Positions 1 through 8,875 of a stretch of DNA of 64,000 nt are shown piece by piece. The stretch's first letter is position 1. Every line of letters begins with the position of its first letter. The notes beneath the pieces were generated by a model. It worked only from the letters and a program-made list of their open reading frames with translations, was not told the DNA's origin and ran no database searches. Source of the stretch: Candidatus Rokuibacteriota bacterium (lineage in GTDB: Bacteria > Methylomirabilota > Methylomirabilia > Rokubacteriales > CSP1-6); NCBI GenBank assembly GCA_003220435.1, contig QHSL01000065.1:1-64000 (forward strand). Reading direction: 5' to 3'. Made by a program: the position numbers and the translations under genes.

Positions 1-1563
1 ATCGATTGCGGTCTCATGTTTCCTGACGACGAGCTGCCGGGCATCGACCACGTCATCCCCGACTTCACTTACGCGCTCGAGCGACAGGCTGGCTTCCGGG
101 CGGTGGTGCTGACCCATGGCCACGAGGACCACATCGGCGCGCTTTCTTATCTGCTGCGCGAAGCGCCGGTGCCGGTGTACGGCACCCCGTTGACGCTGGC
201 CCTGGTCGCCGAGCGCCTGCGGGAGCACGGCTTGCTCGAGACGGCCGACCTGCGCCCGATGCGTCCTCGGGACCGGATCACGGCGGGCGTGTTCGGCATC
301 GAGCCGATCCGGGTGACGCACTCGATCGCCGACGGCATCGGTCTGGCGATCGACACGCCGGCCGGCACCATCGTCCACACCGGCGACTTCAAGCTCGACC
401 CGAGCCCGCTCGACGGCGAGGCGCCGGACTACCAGCGGTTCGCGGAGCTGGGCGAGCGCGGTGTGGCCGTACTCTGCTCGGACTCGACGAACGTGGACCG
501 CCCCGGGCACACGCGCTCGGAAGTCGAGGTGGGCCAGGCGCTCGGCGAGCGGTTCGATGTCGCGACCGGGCGCATCATCGTCGCCACCTTCGCTTCGCAC
601 ATCCATCGCATCCAGCAGGTGCTCACGCTCGCCGCCCGCACCGACCGGCGCGTCGCGCTGCTCGGCATGAGCATGCAGAAGAACGTGACGATCGCCGCGG
701 AGCTCGGCTACCTGCGCGTGCCGCCGTCGGTGGTCGTGCCGCTCGAGGAGCTCGCCGCGCTTCCTCCGCGCCGCCAGGTGATCCTGTCGACGGGCAGCCA
801 GGGCGAACCGCACTCGGCGATGGCCCTCATGGCGGCCGGCGAGCACAAGTACGTGCGGGTCGAGCGCGGCGACCTCGTGATCATCTCGGCCCGCGTGATC
901 CCCGGCAACGAGCGCACGATCGGCCGCGTGGTCAACGCCCTCTACCGGCTGGGCGCCGAGGTCCTCTACGAGGACAACGCCTTCGTCCACGTCTCCGGCC
1001 ACGCGAGCCAGGAAGATCTGAAGCTGATGCTCAGCCTCACGCGTCCGCGCTACTTCGTTCCGGTCCACGGCGAGTACCGCCATCTGCTGGGCCATGCGCG
1101 CCTGGCCGAGAGCGTCGGAATCGCGCCCGAGCGCGTCTTCCTCATGGAGGACGGCATGGGTCTCGAGCTCACGAAGTCGGACGCACGCGTGGTCGGCGGC
1201 TTCCCGGCCGGCCGCGTCCTGGTGGACGGCAAGTCGGTCGGCGACATCGGCGCGGTGGTGCTGCGCGACCGCCAGCTGCTCGCCGAGGAGGGGCTGGTGG
1301 CGGTGTCGCTCGCCTTCGACAAGAGCGGGGTCGTCGTCGCGGGCCCGGAAATCGCCTCGCGCGGCTTCGTCTACGTCAAGGAGAGCGAGCCGCTGCTCGA
1401 GGAGCTGAAGAAGGCGGTGCTGGCGGCGCTTGCCGAGCGCGACCCCGACGCGCCGTTCGACCGCGAGCTGGTCGGAGCCACGGTGCGCGGCGCGGTTCGC
1501 CACTTCGTCAACCAGCGATTCCGGCGCAAGCCCGTCGTGCTGCCGATCATCCTGGAAGTCTGA
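1..1563 (+). CDS. rnj: Ribonuclease J (5' end cut off by window)
   Basis: This is an RNase J family endo/5'-exoribonuclease for mRNA decay and rRNA maturation. The reading frame is open from base 1, and the first visible residues (IDCGLMFPDDE) belong inside the family's N-terminal beta-lactamase fold, so roughly 40-50 residues are missing upstream and the Met at base 16 is internal. Metal ligands of the beta-CASP/metallo-beta-lactamase fold are visible: HGHEDH about 34-39 residues after that Met, HTGDF near 120, and a late HVSGHAS motif near 325. A C-terminal domain of about 100 residues follows, as is usual for RNase J. Its TGA shares one base with the ATG of ftsK, so the two genes are translationally coupled. 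Identification is secure; only the N-terminus is unknown. Confidence 0.95.
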   Translation: MDCGLMFPDDELPGIDHVIPDFTYALERQAGFRAVVLTHGHEDHIGALSYLLREAPVPVYGTPLTLALVAERLREHGLLETADLRPMRPRDRITAGVFGIEPIRVTHSIADGIGLAIDTPAGTIVHTGDFKLDPSPLDGEAPDYQRFAELGERGVAVLCSDSTNVDRPGHTRSEVEVGQALGERFDVATGRIIVATFASHIHRIQQVLTLAARTDRRVALLGMSMQKNVTIAAELGYLRVPPSVVVPLEELAALPPRRQVILSTGSQGEPHSAMALMAAGEHKYVRVERGDLVIISARVIPGNERTIGRVVNALYRLGAEVLYEDNAFVHVSGHASQEDLKLMLSLTRPRYFVPVHGEYRHLLGHARLAESVGIAPERVFLMEDGMGLELTKSDARVVGGFPAGRVLVDGKSVGDIGAVVLRDRQLLAEEGLVAVSLAFDKSGVVVAGPEIASRGFVYVKESEPLLEELKKAVLAALAERDPDAPFDRELVGATVRGAVRHFVNQRFRRKPVVLPIILEV

Positions 1564-3722
1564 TGGCCACGCTCGTCTCGACGGACGAGAAGCCCCGTCG
1601 TCGTCGCAAGCGCAGCTCCGACCGCTGGCGGGGCGAGGTCAAGGGTATCCTGGCCATCCTGGTCGCAGGCTTCGGCCTGGTCGCGCTGACGACGTACGAT
1701 TCCACGCTGCTGCCCGCCGCGCAGCGGGGCCCCACCGGACCCATCGGTGCCTGGGTCGCGTGGGGGATCGTCCAATCCTTCGGCTACGCAGGATATCTCC
1801 TGCCGATCCTGCTCGGCGCCTGGGGCGCGTCGGCGTTCGTCCGGCCCTTCGTGATGCGCGGCCTGATCCCGTTCCTCGGGCTGGCCGTGTTGCTCGTGAG
1901 CGCCACTGGACTGCTGGCACAGGCCACGGCCGGCCGGCCCGGCGCGGCCGCGGGGGGCATCATCGGCCGCGCCGTCACGGCCGTCCTCTACTCCGGATTC
2001 GGAAACGTGGGCACGTGGCTCGCGCTGATCGCGGCGATACCGATCGGCGTGCTCTGTGCGACGCGCGTGTCCTACGCTGCGCTGGCGCGCATGACGACTA
2101 CGCGACTCGCGAAGCTCCGCCGCCGCAAAGGGCCGGCCATGCGGGGAACGCTCGAGCCGGCGCTCGGCGGCGCTCGTGCGGCGGCGACGGCGATGGAGCC
2201 GGCGGTGGTCGCGCCGCCGGTCGTCGTCGAGCCGTCGCGCCCGCGCGGCCGCCTGGCCGAGCAAGGGCTCGCGTGGCAGGAGACCTTCGATTTCGGGGGG
2301 GGCGGTGCCGAGGCCTTCCAGCTTCCGCCGGTGGGACTCCTCAAGGTGCCGCCCGCCTCCGAGCTCAAGCGGACGCGTGAGGAGCTGCAGGTGAACGCCG
2401 AGACGATCCGGAGGAAGCTCCAGGACTTCGAGGTGGAGGGACGGATCGTCCAGGTGAGCCCCGGCCCGATCATCACCTCGTACGAGTTCGAGCCCGCGCC
2501 TGGAATCAAGGTGAGCCAGGTGGTGAACCTCGCCGACGACCTGGCGCTCGCCCTGAAGTCGGCCTCGGTGAGGATCGTCGGGCCGATCCCGGGGCGCGGC
2601 ACCGTCGCGATGGAGGTGCCGAACTCCGAGGCGGCGACCGTCTACCTGCGCGAGATCTTCGTTTCCGCCGAGTTCGCGGAGTCCAAGGGACGCCTGCCGC
2701 TGGCGCTCGGCAAGGACGTGACCGGCACGCCGGTCGTCACCGACCTGACCGCGATGCCCCATCTGCTCGTGGCCGGCGCGACCGGCAGCGGCAAGTCGGT
2801 GGCCCTCAACTCGATACTGTGCTCCATCCTTTACAAGGCCACGCCGGCCGACGTGCGCTTCCTGCTGATCGATCCCAAGCGTCTGGAGCTCAGCGTGTAC
2901 GAGGGCATCCCGCACCTGCTGGCGCCGGTGGTCACCGACGCCAAGGAGGCGTCGGCGCGCCTGCGCTGGATCGTCGGCAAGATGGACGAGCGTTACAAGC
3001 TGCTGCAGAGCAAGCAGGTCCGGTCGATCGAGGGCTACAACAAGGCCGTAGCCTCGGCGGACCGCTTGCCCTACTGGATCGTCGTCGTGGACGAGCTGGC
3101 CGACCTCATGATGGTCTCGGCCGGCGAGGTCCAGACCTCGCTGGTGCGCCTCGCCCAGATCGCGCGGGCGGTCGGCATCCACCTGATCATCGCGACGCAG
3201 CGGCCGTCCGTCGACGTGGTGACGGGGCTCATCAAGGCCAATTTCCCCACACGCATCGCGTTCCAGGTCGCGTCGAAGGTGGATTCACGGACCGTGCTCG
3301 ACGGCAACGGCGCCGAGCAGCTGCTGGGACGCGGCGATATGATTTTCGTCCCGCCGGGCGCGAACAAGCAGATGCGCGTCCACGGGGCGTGGGTCGCCGA
3401 CGACGAGGTCCGCGCGGTCTGCGATTTCCTGCGTCGCCAGGGCACGGCCGTCTACGAGGAAGTCGTGCTGGCCACCGAGGAAGAAGTGGCCGAGGGCACG
3501 GCCGCCGAGCGCGACGACCTCTACTGGGATGCCGTTCACCTCGTCATCGGCCAGCGCCAGGCGTCGATCTCGTTCCTGCAGCGGCGGATGCGGCTGGGTT
3601 ATCCGAAGGCGGCGCGCTTCATCGACATGATGGAGCAGGATCGGGTCATCGGTCCCGGCGACGGCGCCAAGCCCCGCGAAGTGCTGGTCGGCCCCGAATA
3701 CCTCGCCAAGCGCGGCCGCTGA
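1563..3722 (+). CDS. ftsK: DNA translocase FtsK/SpoIIIE
   Basis: FtsK is the septal DNA pump that clears chromosome ends during division. The 719-residue protein has a basic N-terminus, about four membrane segments within residues 25-160, a short linker (about 165-250), the RecA-like motor with Walker A GATGSGKS near residue 405 and Walker B IVVVDELADL near 505, and a C-terminal winged-helix gamma domain (about 650-710) that would read polar KOPS-type sites. The linker is short compared with E. coli FtsK and resembles SpoIIIE-size proteins. The start ATG overlaps the rnj stop by one base. It is followed by a gap with a palindromic repeat and a convergent gene. Confidence 0.95.
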   Translation: MATLVSTDEKPRRRRKRSSDRWRGEVKGILAILVAGFGLVALTTYDSTLLPAAQRGPTGPIGAWVAWGIVQSFGYAGYLLPILLGAWGASAFVRPFVMRGLIPFLGLAVLLVSATGLLAQATAGRPGAAAGGIIGRAVTAVLYSGFGNVGTWLALIAAIPIGVLCATRVSYAALARMTTTRLAKLRRRKGPAMRGTLEPALGGARAAATAMEPAVVAPPVVVEPSRPRGRLAEQGLAWQETFDFGGGGAEAFQLPPVGLLKVPPASELKRTREELQVNAETIRRKLQDFEVEGRIVQVSPGPIITSYEFEPAPGIKVSQVVNLADDLALALKSASVRIVGPIPGRGTVAMEVPNSEAATVYLREIFVSAEFAESKGRLPLALGKDVTGTPVVTDLTAMPHLLVAGATGSGKSVALNSILCSILYKATPADVRFLLIDPKRLELSVYEGIPHLLAPVVTDAKEASARLRWIVGKMDERYKLLQSKQVRSIEGYNKAVASADRLPYWIVVVDELADLMMVSAGEVQTSLVRLAQIARAVGIHLIIATQRPSVDVVTGLIKANFPTRIAFQVASKVDSRTVLDGNGAEQLLGRGDMIFVPPGANKQMRVHGAWVADDEVRAVCDFLRRQGTAVYEEVVLATEEEVAEGTAAERDDLYWDAVHLVIGQRQASISFLQRRMRLGYPKAARFIDMMEQDRVIGPGDGAKPREVLVGPEYLAKRGR

Positions 3723-4043
3723 CCCCGCACCCGCCCGGGCGCGCGACCGCCGACGCCCACCGCCTGGACCGGGGCTCAGCGCCCGCGTGCCCGGGGGGCT
3801 CAGCGTCGCCCGGCGAGGGCCTCCGCGCGCTCGGCATCGGCTAGCGCTCTATGCCCCCGGGTCTGTGCCTCAGCGAGCCGGCCCGCCGGCTAGGCCACAC
3901 CAGCTCCAGCACCCCGAGCGCGAGAAGTCCGCAAGCCCCAAGCGTCGCGACGAAGATCATGATCTCTTCGTGAAACCAAATCTCCACACCTCGATGGAAG
4001 CCCGCCCACCGCGCTCGAACCTAGAAAATAGGCGGCGGGCGCG

Positions 4044-4190
4044 GGCGGCGGGGGGAGGTGGGAGGGGTCGACGGGACCCGTTCCCGTCAAGCGGCGGCGG
4101 GCGCCGCGCGCCGGGAAGGAGCCCAGCCGCCGCGGACCAGCGCTCGCGTGCCGCGTGGTCCCGCGACCCCTCCCACCTCCCCCCGCCGCC
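4044..4190. repeat. Dispersed palindromic element, copy A
   Basis: This lies in the 488-base gap between convergent ftsK and the DUF4139 gene. A perfect 27-bp inverted repeat (4044-4070 against 4164-4190) extends inwards, with one bulged base, to about 35 bp per arm. The interior of about 78 bp contains GCGGCGGCGG and GGAGCCCAGCCGCC, which can pair as a second stem. A collinear relative (copy B, reverse orientation) sits at 30786-30938 with the same interior block order and spacing. It could be a MITE-like element, a structured RNA or a bidirectional terminator. The rest of the gap (3723-4043) shows no gene or recognisable signal. Confidence 0.75.
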
Positions 4191-4210
4191 CCGGACCGAC
4201 CGCCAACCGC

Positions 4211-5620
4211 CTAGAACCGAATCCGAACGCGGTAAACGAGCTTCGCGGAGCTCTCGCGCGGGACGGCGATCTGATACTTCAACGTGTGCGCTTCGATCTT
4301 CTCGTACGAGTGATTGGACGCCGTGACCTGCCAGTCGCCGGGGACCGGCTCGATCACGGTCACCGTCTGCGCCTCAGTCTTGTGGTTCCGGAGCGCGATC
4401 TCCCACTCGACCTCGTAGAGATTCGACCCGAGCTTCCTGAAGTCCTTCTGCGTGCGCTCCCCGACGAGGTCGAACGCGTTGCCCATCTTGATCTTGACGC
4501 GCTCGTCCATGGGCGTGTGATCGACCCAGTCTTCGCCGATGAACTGCTGACTGCCCGAACGGTCGGCCTTGTAGACGCGGATCTTGCCCTTCGGCAGCGG
4601 CATGCCCAGCCGGTTCTCCTTGCTGTTCTTGACCTCGAGGTAGACGCCGACCTTCTGGTTGGAGATCGGCACACCGTACGAGGTGCGGTAGTAGTCCTGC
4701 GCGCCGTAGTAGATGAGCTCCTTGGTGATCGGCACCTCGGCCGCCGCCAGGAGCGAGAGCTGCTTGGTCTGGTTGTCCTTGATCGTGGTGCGGCCGTCGA
4801 GCGTGTAGAGGTGGTACTCGAAGAACCCTTCGGACTTGAAGTCGCGGCTCGCGTCCGCGTACGACGCGGCCTTGGCCGCCATCTCGAGCACGCGCCCCTC
4901 GCGGCGCGGCTCGGGCGCCCGGTTCACGTCGCCGGCCACGAGCTTCAGCGCCGCGTTGCCGTAGGTCGCGCCGCTCTTGTTGTCGATCGTCACCCAGCCC
5001 GTCAGATCGGCGAGCCGGTCGGCGGCGTCCAGCACCATGACGTAATCGGCCTTCCACGTGACCCCGCCCGTGAGATACGACGCCTCGACGCGCTGAGGCC
5101 GCGCCGTCTGGTTGCGCAAGAGCCACACGAGCGTCGGCTTGGAGACCAGATTTTCGGGTAGCGACGGCAGGACGAGGCGGCCGTAGTGACCCATGTGGAT
5201 CTGACCATTGATCTCGAAGACCGGCCCGTCGGTCGACAAGAGCGTGGCGTCGTGGAACGTCCCGTCGGACTGGTAGAGGCGGACCTTCCGGCCGACGTAC
5301 TTCTCCAGCAGCTTCTGGCTCGTCAGCAGATCGTACTCGTAGTTCTGCTCGAGGATCCTGAGCCCCGCCGGGTCGGTGACCGACTTGAGGTGCACGGTGG
5401 TCGGATCGATCATCGCCGCCACGTCGATGAACCGCACCTCGGTCACCCCGGCCGGCAGCCGCGTTTCGCGCAGGTCCTTCACGAGCCCGAGGTTGCCGTT
5501 GTAGATCGTCACCATGACCTCGCGCTGATCGTCACGCGTGACACCGGCGGGCGCCGCCGCGACCGGGCGAGCCGCTCCGAACACGGCCAGCATCACAAGG
5601 GCGATCACCTGGTTCCTCAT
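4211..5620 (-). CDS. DUF4139 domain-containing exported protein
   Basis: This is a 469-residue protein with a clear Sec signal peptide (residues 1-22, cleaved after AVAA/APA-type residues). The body matches the DUF4139 family, a beta-rich region shared with mucoidy-inhibitor MuiA-like proteins: LGLVKDLRETRLPAGVTEVR near the start, a GVTWKADYVM stretch mid-protein and VEWEIALRNHK near the end. The family's biochemical role is unknown; the protein should be periplasmic or surface-attached. A Shine-Dalgarno GGAGGA lies a suitable distance before the ATG, in contrast to the SD-less genes elsewhere here. It is the last gene of a minus-strand block that may include the upstream sigma/anti-sigma pair, which is separated by 93 bases. 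Confidence 0.8.
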   Translation of the reverse strand: MRNQVIALVMLAVFGAARPVAAAPAGVTRDDQREVMVTIYNGNLGLVKDLRETRLPAGVTEVRFIDVAAMIDPTTVHLKSVTDPAGLRILEQNYEYDLLTSQKLLEKYVGRKVRLYQSDGTFHDATLLSTDGPVFEINGQIHMGHYGRLVLPSLPENLVSKPTLVWLLRNQTARPQRVEASYLTGGVTWKADYVMVLDAADRLADLTGWVTIDNKSGATYGNAALKLVAGDVNRAPEPRREGRVLEMAAKAASYADASRDFKSEGFFEYHLYTLDGRTTIKDNQTKQLSLLAAAEVPITKELIYYGAQDYYRTSYGVPISNQKVGVYLEVKNSKENRLGMPLPKGKIRVYKADRSGSQQFIGEDWVDHTPMDERVKIKMGNAFDLVGERTQKDFRKLGSNLYEVEWEIALRNHKTEAQTVTVIEPVPGDWQVTASNHSYEKIEAHTLKYQIAVPRESSAKLVYRVRIRF

Positions 5621-5713
5621 CGCAGTCGTTCCTCCGGTCTTCCGGATTTGTCTACCTGACGAGTTAGACCGCAGGAGTCGGCGGAAGTTCCCGGCGTGGG
5701 GCGAGCGCCTGGA

Positions 5714-6661
5714 TCAGCCGGCGATGCGCAGCACGATGCGAATCTGAGCGGGCAGCTCGGCGGGCTCGCGCGTCGGCTGCCAGCGGCCGAGGCGGGCGAG
5801 CTCACGCACGAACTCGCCGTACGCCTCGCGGGCGATCGAGATCTCAACGATCGGCCCCTCGGACCCCGCGAGGCGGCGGTCGACGACGGCGCCGAGACGG
5901 GCGACCAGCTCGTCGAGTCCGCGCAGCGCGGCATCACGATCGCTCACCGCGAGGCGGCCGGAGACGTCGGGCGGCACGAACGAGGCCACGCCCCTCGGAG
6001 CCGCCGCCTGACGCTTGGCCGACTGCGCGTCGGCTCGCGCCTCGGGCGCCTGAGCCGCCTCGAGCTTGCCCTCGGCGCGGCCCTCAGCCAGCCCCGCCTG
6101 CTTGTCGGCGTCGCGCGACGCGTCCTTGAGCTCGTCCTTTTCCATCGGCTTCCTCGTTGCCGGCGCCGGGCTATGCGGTAGCGGCGGGCTGGCCAGCGGC
6201 GCTGCGAACGGGGCGCGACGTCCCGTCTCGGGTGCAGCGCTGGCCGGCGGCTCGGTCACGGGCGGGCGCCCCGTCTCCCTCGGCGCCTGCGCCGGTTCGA
6301 CCCGGCTCGCCTGCTGGAGCTCGGGCGTCGCGTTGTACAGATAGACCACGCCGACCGCGACCAGCACGACGGCCGCCGCCTCCGCCGGGAGCTTCACCGG
6401 CCAGGGGAGAAACAGCGCGCTCAGCAGGCGCCGATACCACGGCGTCGGGCGCGCCGCGTCGAGCACGCGGTCGACGAAACCCGCCGGAGCGCGCGCCGGC
6501 TCGACCGCGTGCAGGAGGGAGACGGTCGCCCTGAACCGTTCCAGCTCGCGGCGGCACTCCGCGCACGTCTCCAGGTGCGCCTCCACCGCGCCGCGCTCGC
6601 CCGCGTCCAGCGCCTCGTCGATCAGTGCGGAGAACAGCTCGCGCGCGTCGTGGCAGGTCAT
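5714..6661 (-). CDS. Anti-sigma factor with zinc-finger (zf-HC2) domain
   Basis: The 315-residue protein begins with an anti-sigma zinc-binding module: H29-x3-C33-x2-C36 in HLETCAEC, with C3 close to the N-terminus. A single membrane helix lies at about 93-110 (AAVVLVAVGVVYLY). A Pro/Ala/Glu-rich linker (about 120-220) leads to a folded C-terminal domain of about 90 residues, presumably periplasmic. Its ATG overlaps the stop of the ECF sigma gene by four bases (ATGA), the classic sigma/anti-sigma arrangement. It should hold the sigma factor at the membrane until an envelope signal releases it. The sensed signal is not evident from sequence. Confidence 0.85.
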   Translation of the reverse strand: MTCHDARELFSALIDEALDAGERGAVEAHLETCAECRRELERFRATVSLLHAVEPARAPAGFVDRVLDAARPTPWYRRLLSALFLPWPVKLPAEAAAVVLVAVGVVYLYNATPELQQASRVEPAQAPRETGRPPVTEPPASAAPETGRRAPFAAPLASPPLPHSPAPATRKPMEKDELKDASRDADKQAGLAEGRAEGKLEAAQAPEARADAQSAKRQAAAPRGVASFVPPDVSGRLAVSDRDAALRGLDELVARLGAVVDRRLAGSEGPIVEISIAREAYGEFVRELARLGRWQPTREPAELPAQIRIVLRIAG

Positions 6662-7215
6662 GGCAGGAACCGTTCGAGCTTCGCCTTGAGGTCCATACGT
6701 GCCCGATGGAGTCTCGACCTGACGGTCCCCAGCTCCAGCTGGAGCGCCGCCGCGATCTCTTCATAGGCGAGCCCCTCGAGGTCGCGGAGCACGACGACGA
6801 TCCGCCGCTCCTCGGGCAGCTCGGCGATCGCGCGATGCAGCGCCGCTTCGAGCTCGCTCCGCTCGAGCTCGTCGGCAGGGCCCGCGTGACTCGACGCCAG
6901 GCGGGTCAGCGTCTCTTCGCCCTCCCGGACCGCGCGGCGCTCGCCCGACGCCAGACGGTTCAGGCAAAGGCGTGAAGCGATCGCGTAGAGCCACGTCGAG
7001 AGCTTCGCCTCGCCACGAAAGTCGTCGATCGCCCTGTGCACCCGGAGAAACACCTCCTGGGCGACCTCCTCGGCCTCGGCACGGCTGCCCAGCATCCGCA
7101 GCGCCACGCCGAAGACGCGATGCTGATAGCCGCGCACCAAGTCTTCGAAGGCCCGTGGGTCGCCCCGCCGTAGCCCCTCGGTCAGGTGGGTCTCGTCGCC
7201 CTTCCGCTCGTCCAT
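6658..7215 (-). CDS. ECF (RpoE-type) RNA polymerase sigma factor
   Basis: The 185-residue protein has region 2 at about 20-90 (AFEDLVRGYQHRVFGVALRM, then the -10-contacting segment around FRGEAKLSTWLYAIA) and region 4 at about 125-180 (LPEERRIVVVLRDLEGLAYE followed by a helix-turn-helix with LELGTVRSRLHRAR). Length and domain order are standard for a group 4 sigma factor. It is cotranscribed with the membrane anti-sigma factor through a 4-base overlap. Upstream, a TATGGT hexamer ends eight bases before the ATG and no Shine-Dalgarno sequence is visible, suggesting a leaderless transcript. Target promoters cannot be deduced. Confidence 0.92.
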   Translation of the reverse strand: MDERKGDETHLTEGLRRGDPRAFEDLVRGYQHRVFGVALRMLGSRAEAEEVAQEVFLRVHRAIDDFRGEAKLSTWLYAIASRLCLNRLASGERRAVREGEETLTRLASSHAGPADELERSELEAALHRAIAELPEERRIVVVLRDLEGLAYEEIAAALQLELGTVRSRLHRARMDLKAKLERFLP

Positions 7216-7377
7216 CGAGTTAGACCATAGCGCTGGGGACGAGTTCCCCGAACGGCTAAATTGAGTCAGAATAGCGGCCGCACCGCAATGCGCGTCCGGG
7301 CCCTCACGATCTACTCGGGGGGACCTCCTTCAACGACGGCGCCGGCCTCTACGACGAGATGCGGCCGGGATAGTGTC

Positions 7378-7533
7378 GGCCCTACTCTCCTGAACACGTT
7401 TTCCGACCATCGGGCGCTGCCCGCGGCGGACCGGGCGCGTTTCTTCGGGGCGATCGCGGAGACGATCGATCGCGCGGGGGGCGGCGTGGACCGAAAGTAC
7501 GAGACCGTCCTGCTGCTGGCGCGACGGAGGTGA
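7378..7533 (+). pseudogene. C-terminal remnant of a SAM methyltransferase-like gene
   Basis: Translation of this stretch ends with a pattern (aromatic-Ser-Asp-His, AADRARFFGAIAETI, then AGGGVDRKYETVLLLARR) typical of the C-terminus of some class I SAM-dependent methyltransferases. No N-terminal methyltransferase motif I exists upstream. Just before it (7287-7375) another short coding-like stretch breaks at a run of six G. Both look like remains of deleted or frameshifted genes. The family assignment is tentative. Confidence 0.35.
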
Positions 7534-7536
7534 TGG

Positions 7537-7916
7537 ATGAGCACGCTGATCGAGCTGGTCTCCACGCTCTACCGCTACAACGAGTGGGCCAATGCGCGCA
7601 GCGTCACGGCCAGGGCCGGCTCAGGCCCGAGCAGCTCGCCGCGCCGGGCGACGCCGGTCACGGCTCGGTGCGGGAGACGCTGGTCCACATCATGAGCGCC
7701 CAGTGGATCTGGCTCGCCCGATGGAACGGGACGTCACCCGGCTCCATGCTCGCCAGCGCCGAATTCCTCGATCTCGAATCGATCCGTCGGCGCTGGGGGC
7801 AGATCGACGGCGACACGCGCCGGTTCGTGACGACGCGGAGCGAAGAAGAACTGACCCGCTCGCCAGGCGACCTCGACCTGCTCGTCTTCGTCGACGAGTC
7901 AGGCGCAGGCGCCTGA
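7537..7916 (+). pseudogene. Frameshifted and truncated DinB-family gene
   Basis: From 7537 a reading frame gives MSTLIELVSTLYRYNEWANAR, a DinB-type four-helix-bundle N-terminus, but it runs into TGA at about 7693. The rest of the family pattern (LRPEQLAAPG, then SVRETLVHIMSAQWIWLARW) continues in a different frame from about 7605 to the stop at 7916. The expected C-terminal helix with the last metal-binding His is absent. One frameshift near 7595-7610 plus a 3' truncation explain this. DinB-like proteins are metal-binding enzymes, many of them thiol-dependent transferases; this copy should be non-functional unless the frameshift is a sequencing error. Confidence 0.6.
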
Positions 7917-7926
7917 AAAAAGCTGG

Positions 7927-8817
7927 TTAGATACCGAGCTCGTTGAGGTAGCGGCGGACGCCTGAGTGGATGAGGTTGGCGTGCGGGGCGGCGGCCGCGG
8001 TGTTCCCCGCGGTGGTCTCGCGCGCCTGCGGCAGGCGGCGAGCCAGCGCCGCCTCGCCGCGGTGGAGCGCGCGCGCCAGACGATAGGCGACGTCGTCGGG
8101 GAGATCGGGTCGCGCGAGCACGAAGCTCCACGAGCCCACCGACGGGAGCGGCGCGTCCAGACCCGCATAGGCGCCCGCCGGGACCGTCATCGGTTTGAGG
8201 AACGCGTGCTTCGCGAGGATCCGGGCGATGCCGGCGGCGTCCGGCGCGATGAAGCGCGCGCCGACCGGCCCCTGGGCGACCGTCGAGAATCCCGGCCAGC
8301 CGAGACCACCACCCCAGAGCGCCGCGGTCCGTCCGTCGAGCACCATCGCGGGCCCGTCGCCGGCGCGGTCGAGATAGACGGCCTGGAAGTCGCGGTCCTG
8401 GTCGAGGCCGAGCCCGTCGAGCACGTACCGGGAGAGGATGACGAGTCCCGAGCCCTTGGCGCCGAATGCTACCGGCTTGCCGCGCAGATCTTCGACCCGC
8501 CGATACAGGCTGTCGGCGCACACGACGAACATCCCCGGCGTGGAGTACATCGCCGCGACGATCGTGAGCTTCGCCGGCGGCCGCCCGATCCCGCTGAAGG
8601 CTTCGTGGGCGACCTCGCCCTGCACGAGCGCGATGTCGAGTCGTCCGGCCTCGAGCAGCGGCACGTTCTCGGTACTGCCCTTGGTGTTCCGCTGCTCGAC
8701 CGCGAGCGTGGGATCCGTCTCGTTGACGGTGTCGGCGAATGCGGCGCCGTACACGGGAAAGCCGCCGCCCGGCGTCGCGGTGCCGAGAACGACGACGGTC
8801 TTTTGCGTGGTGGACAT
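7927..8817 (-). CDS. TAXI-family TRAP transporter substrate-binding protein
   Basis: The 296-residue protein matches TAXI-type periplasmic solute receptors: an early GTATPGGGFPVYGAAFA segment, a GSTENVPLLEAGRLDIALVQ segment of the kind that follows the TAXI name motif, and a type-2 periplasmic-binding-protein fold throughout. The annotated ATG gives no recognisable signal peptide (it starts MSTTQKTVVVLGTAT), which is odd for a binding protein, and no TRAP membrane subunit is nearby. It may be an orphan or a cytoplasmic relative. A TAGGGT hexamer ends seven bases before the ATG, with no Shine-Dalgarno sequence. The ligand is unknown. Confidence 0.8.
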   Translation of the reverse strand: MSTTQKTVVVLGTATPGGGFPVYGAAFADTVNETDPTLAVEQRNTKGSTENVPLLEAGRLDIALVQGEVAHEAFSGIGRPPAKLTIVAAMYSTPGMFVVCADSLYRRVEDLRGKPVAFGAKGSGLVILSRYVLDGLGLDQDRDFQAVYLDRAGDGPAMVLDGRTAALWGGGLGWPGFSTVAQGPVGARFIAPDAAGIARILAKHAFLKPMTVPAGAYAGLDAPLPSVGSWSFVLARPDLPDDVAYRLARALHRGEAALARRLPQARETTAGNTAAAAPHANLIHSGVRRYLNELGI

Positions 8818-8875
8818 GGCGGATACCCTACCACGGCCGCGCGCCAGCGCACGCTGGCTCGAGATGCATCACCGC

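Noticed and set aside
1371-3182. 603-codon open frame antisense to ftsK
   Set aside because: Its translation is Arg/His/Asp/Gly-rich low complexity typical of a high-GC shadow frame; ftsK on the other strand has all family motifs.
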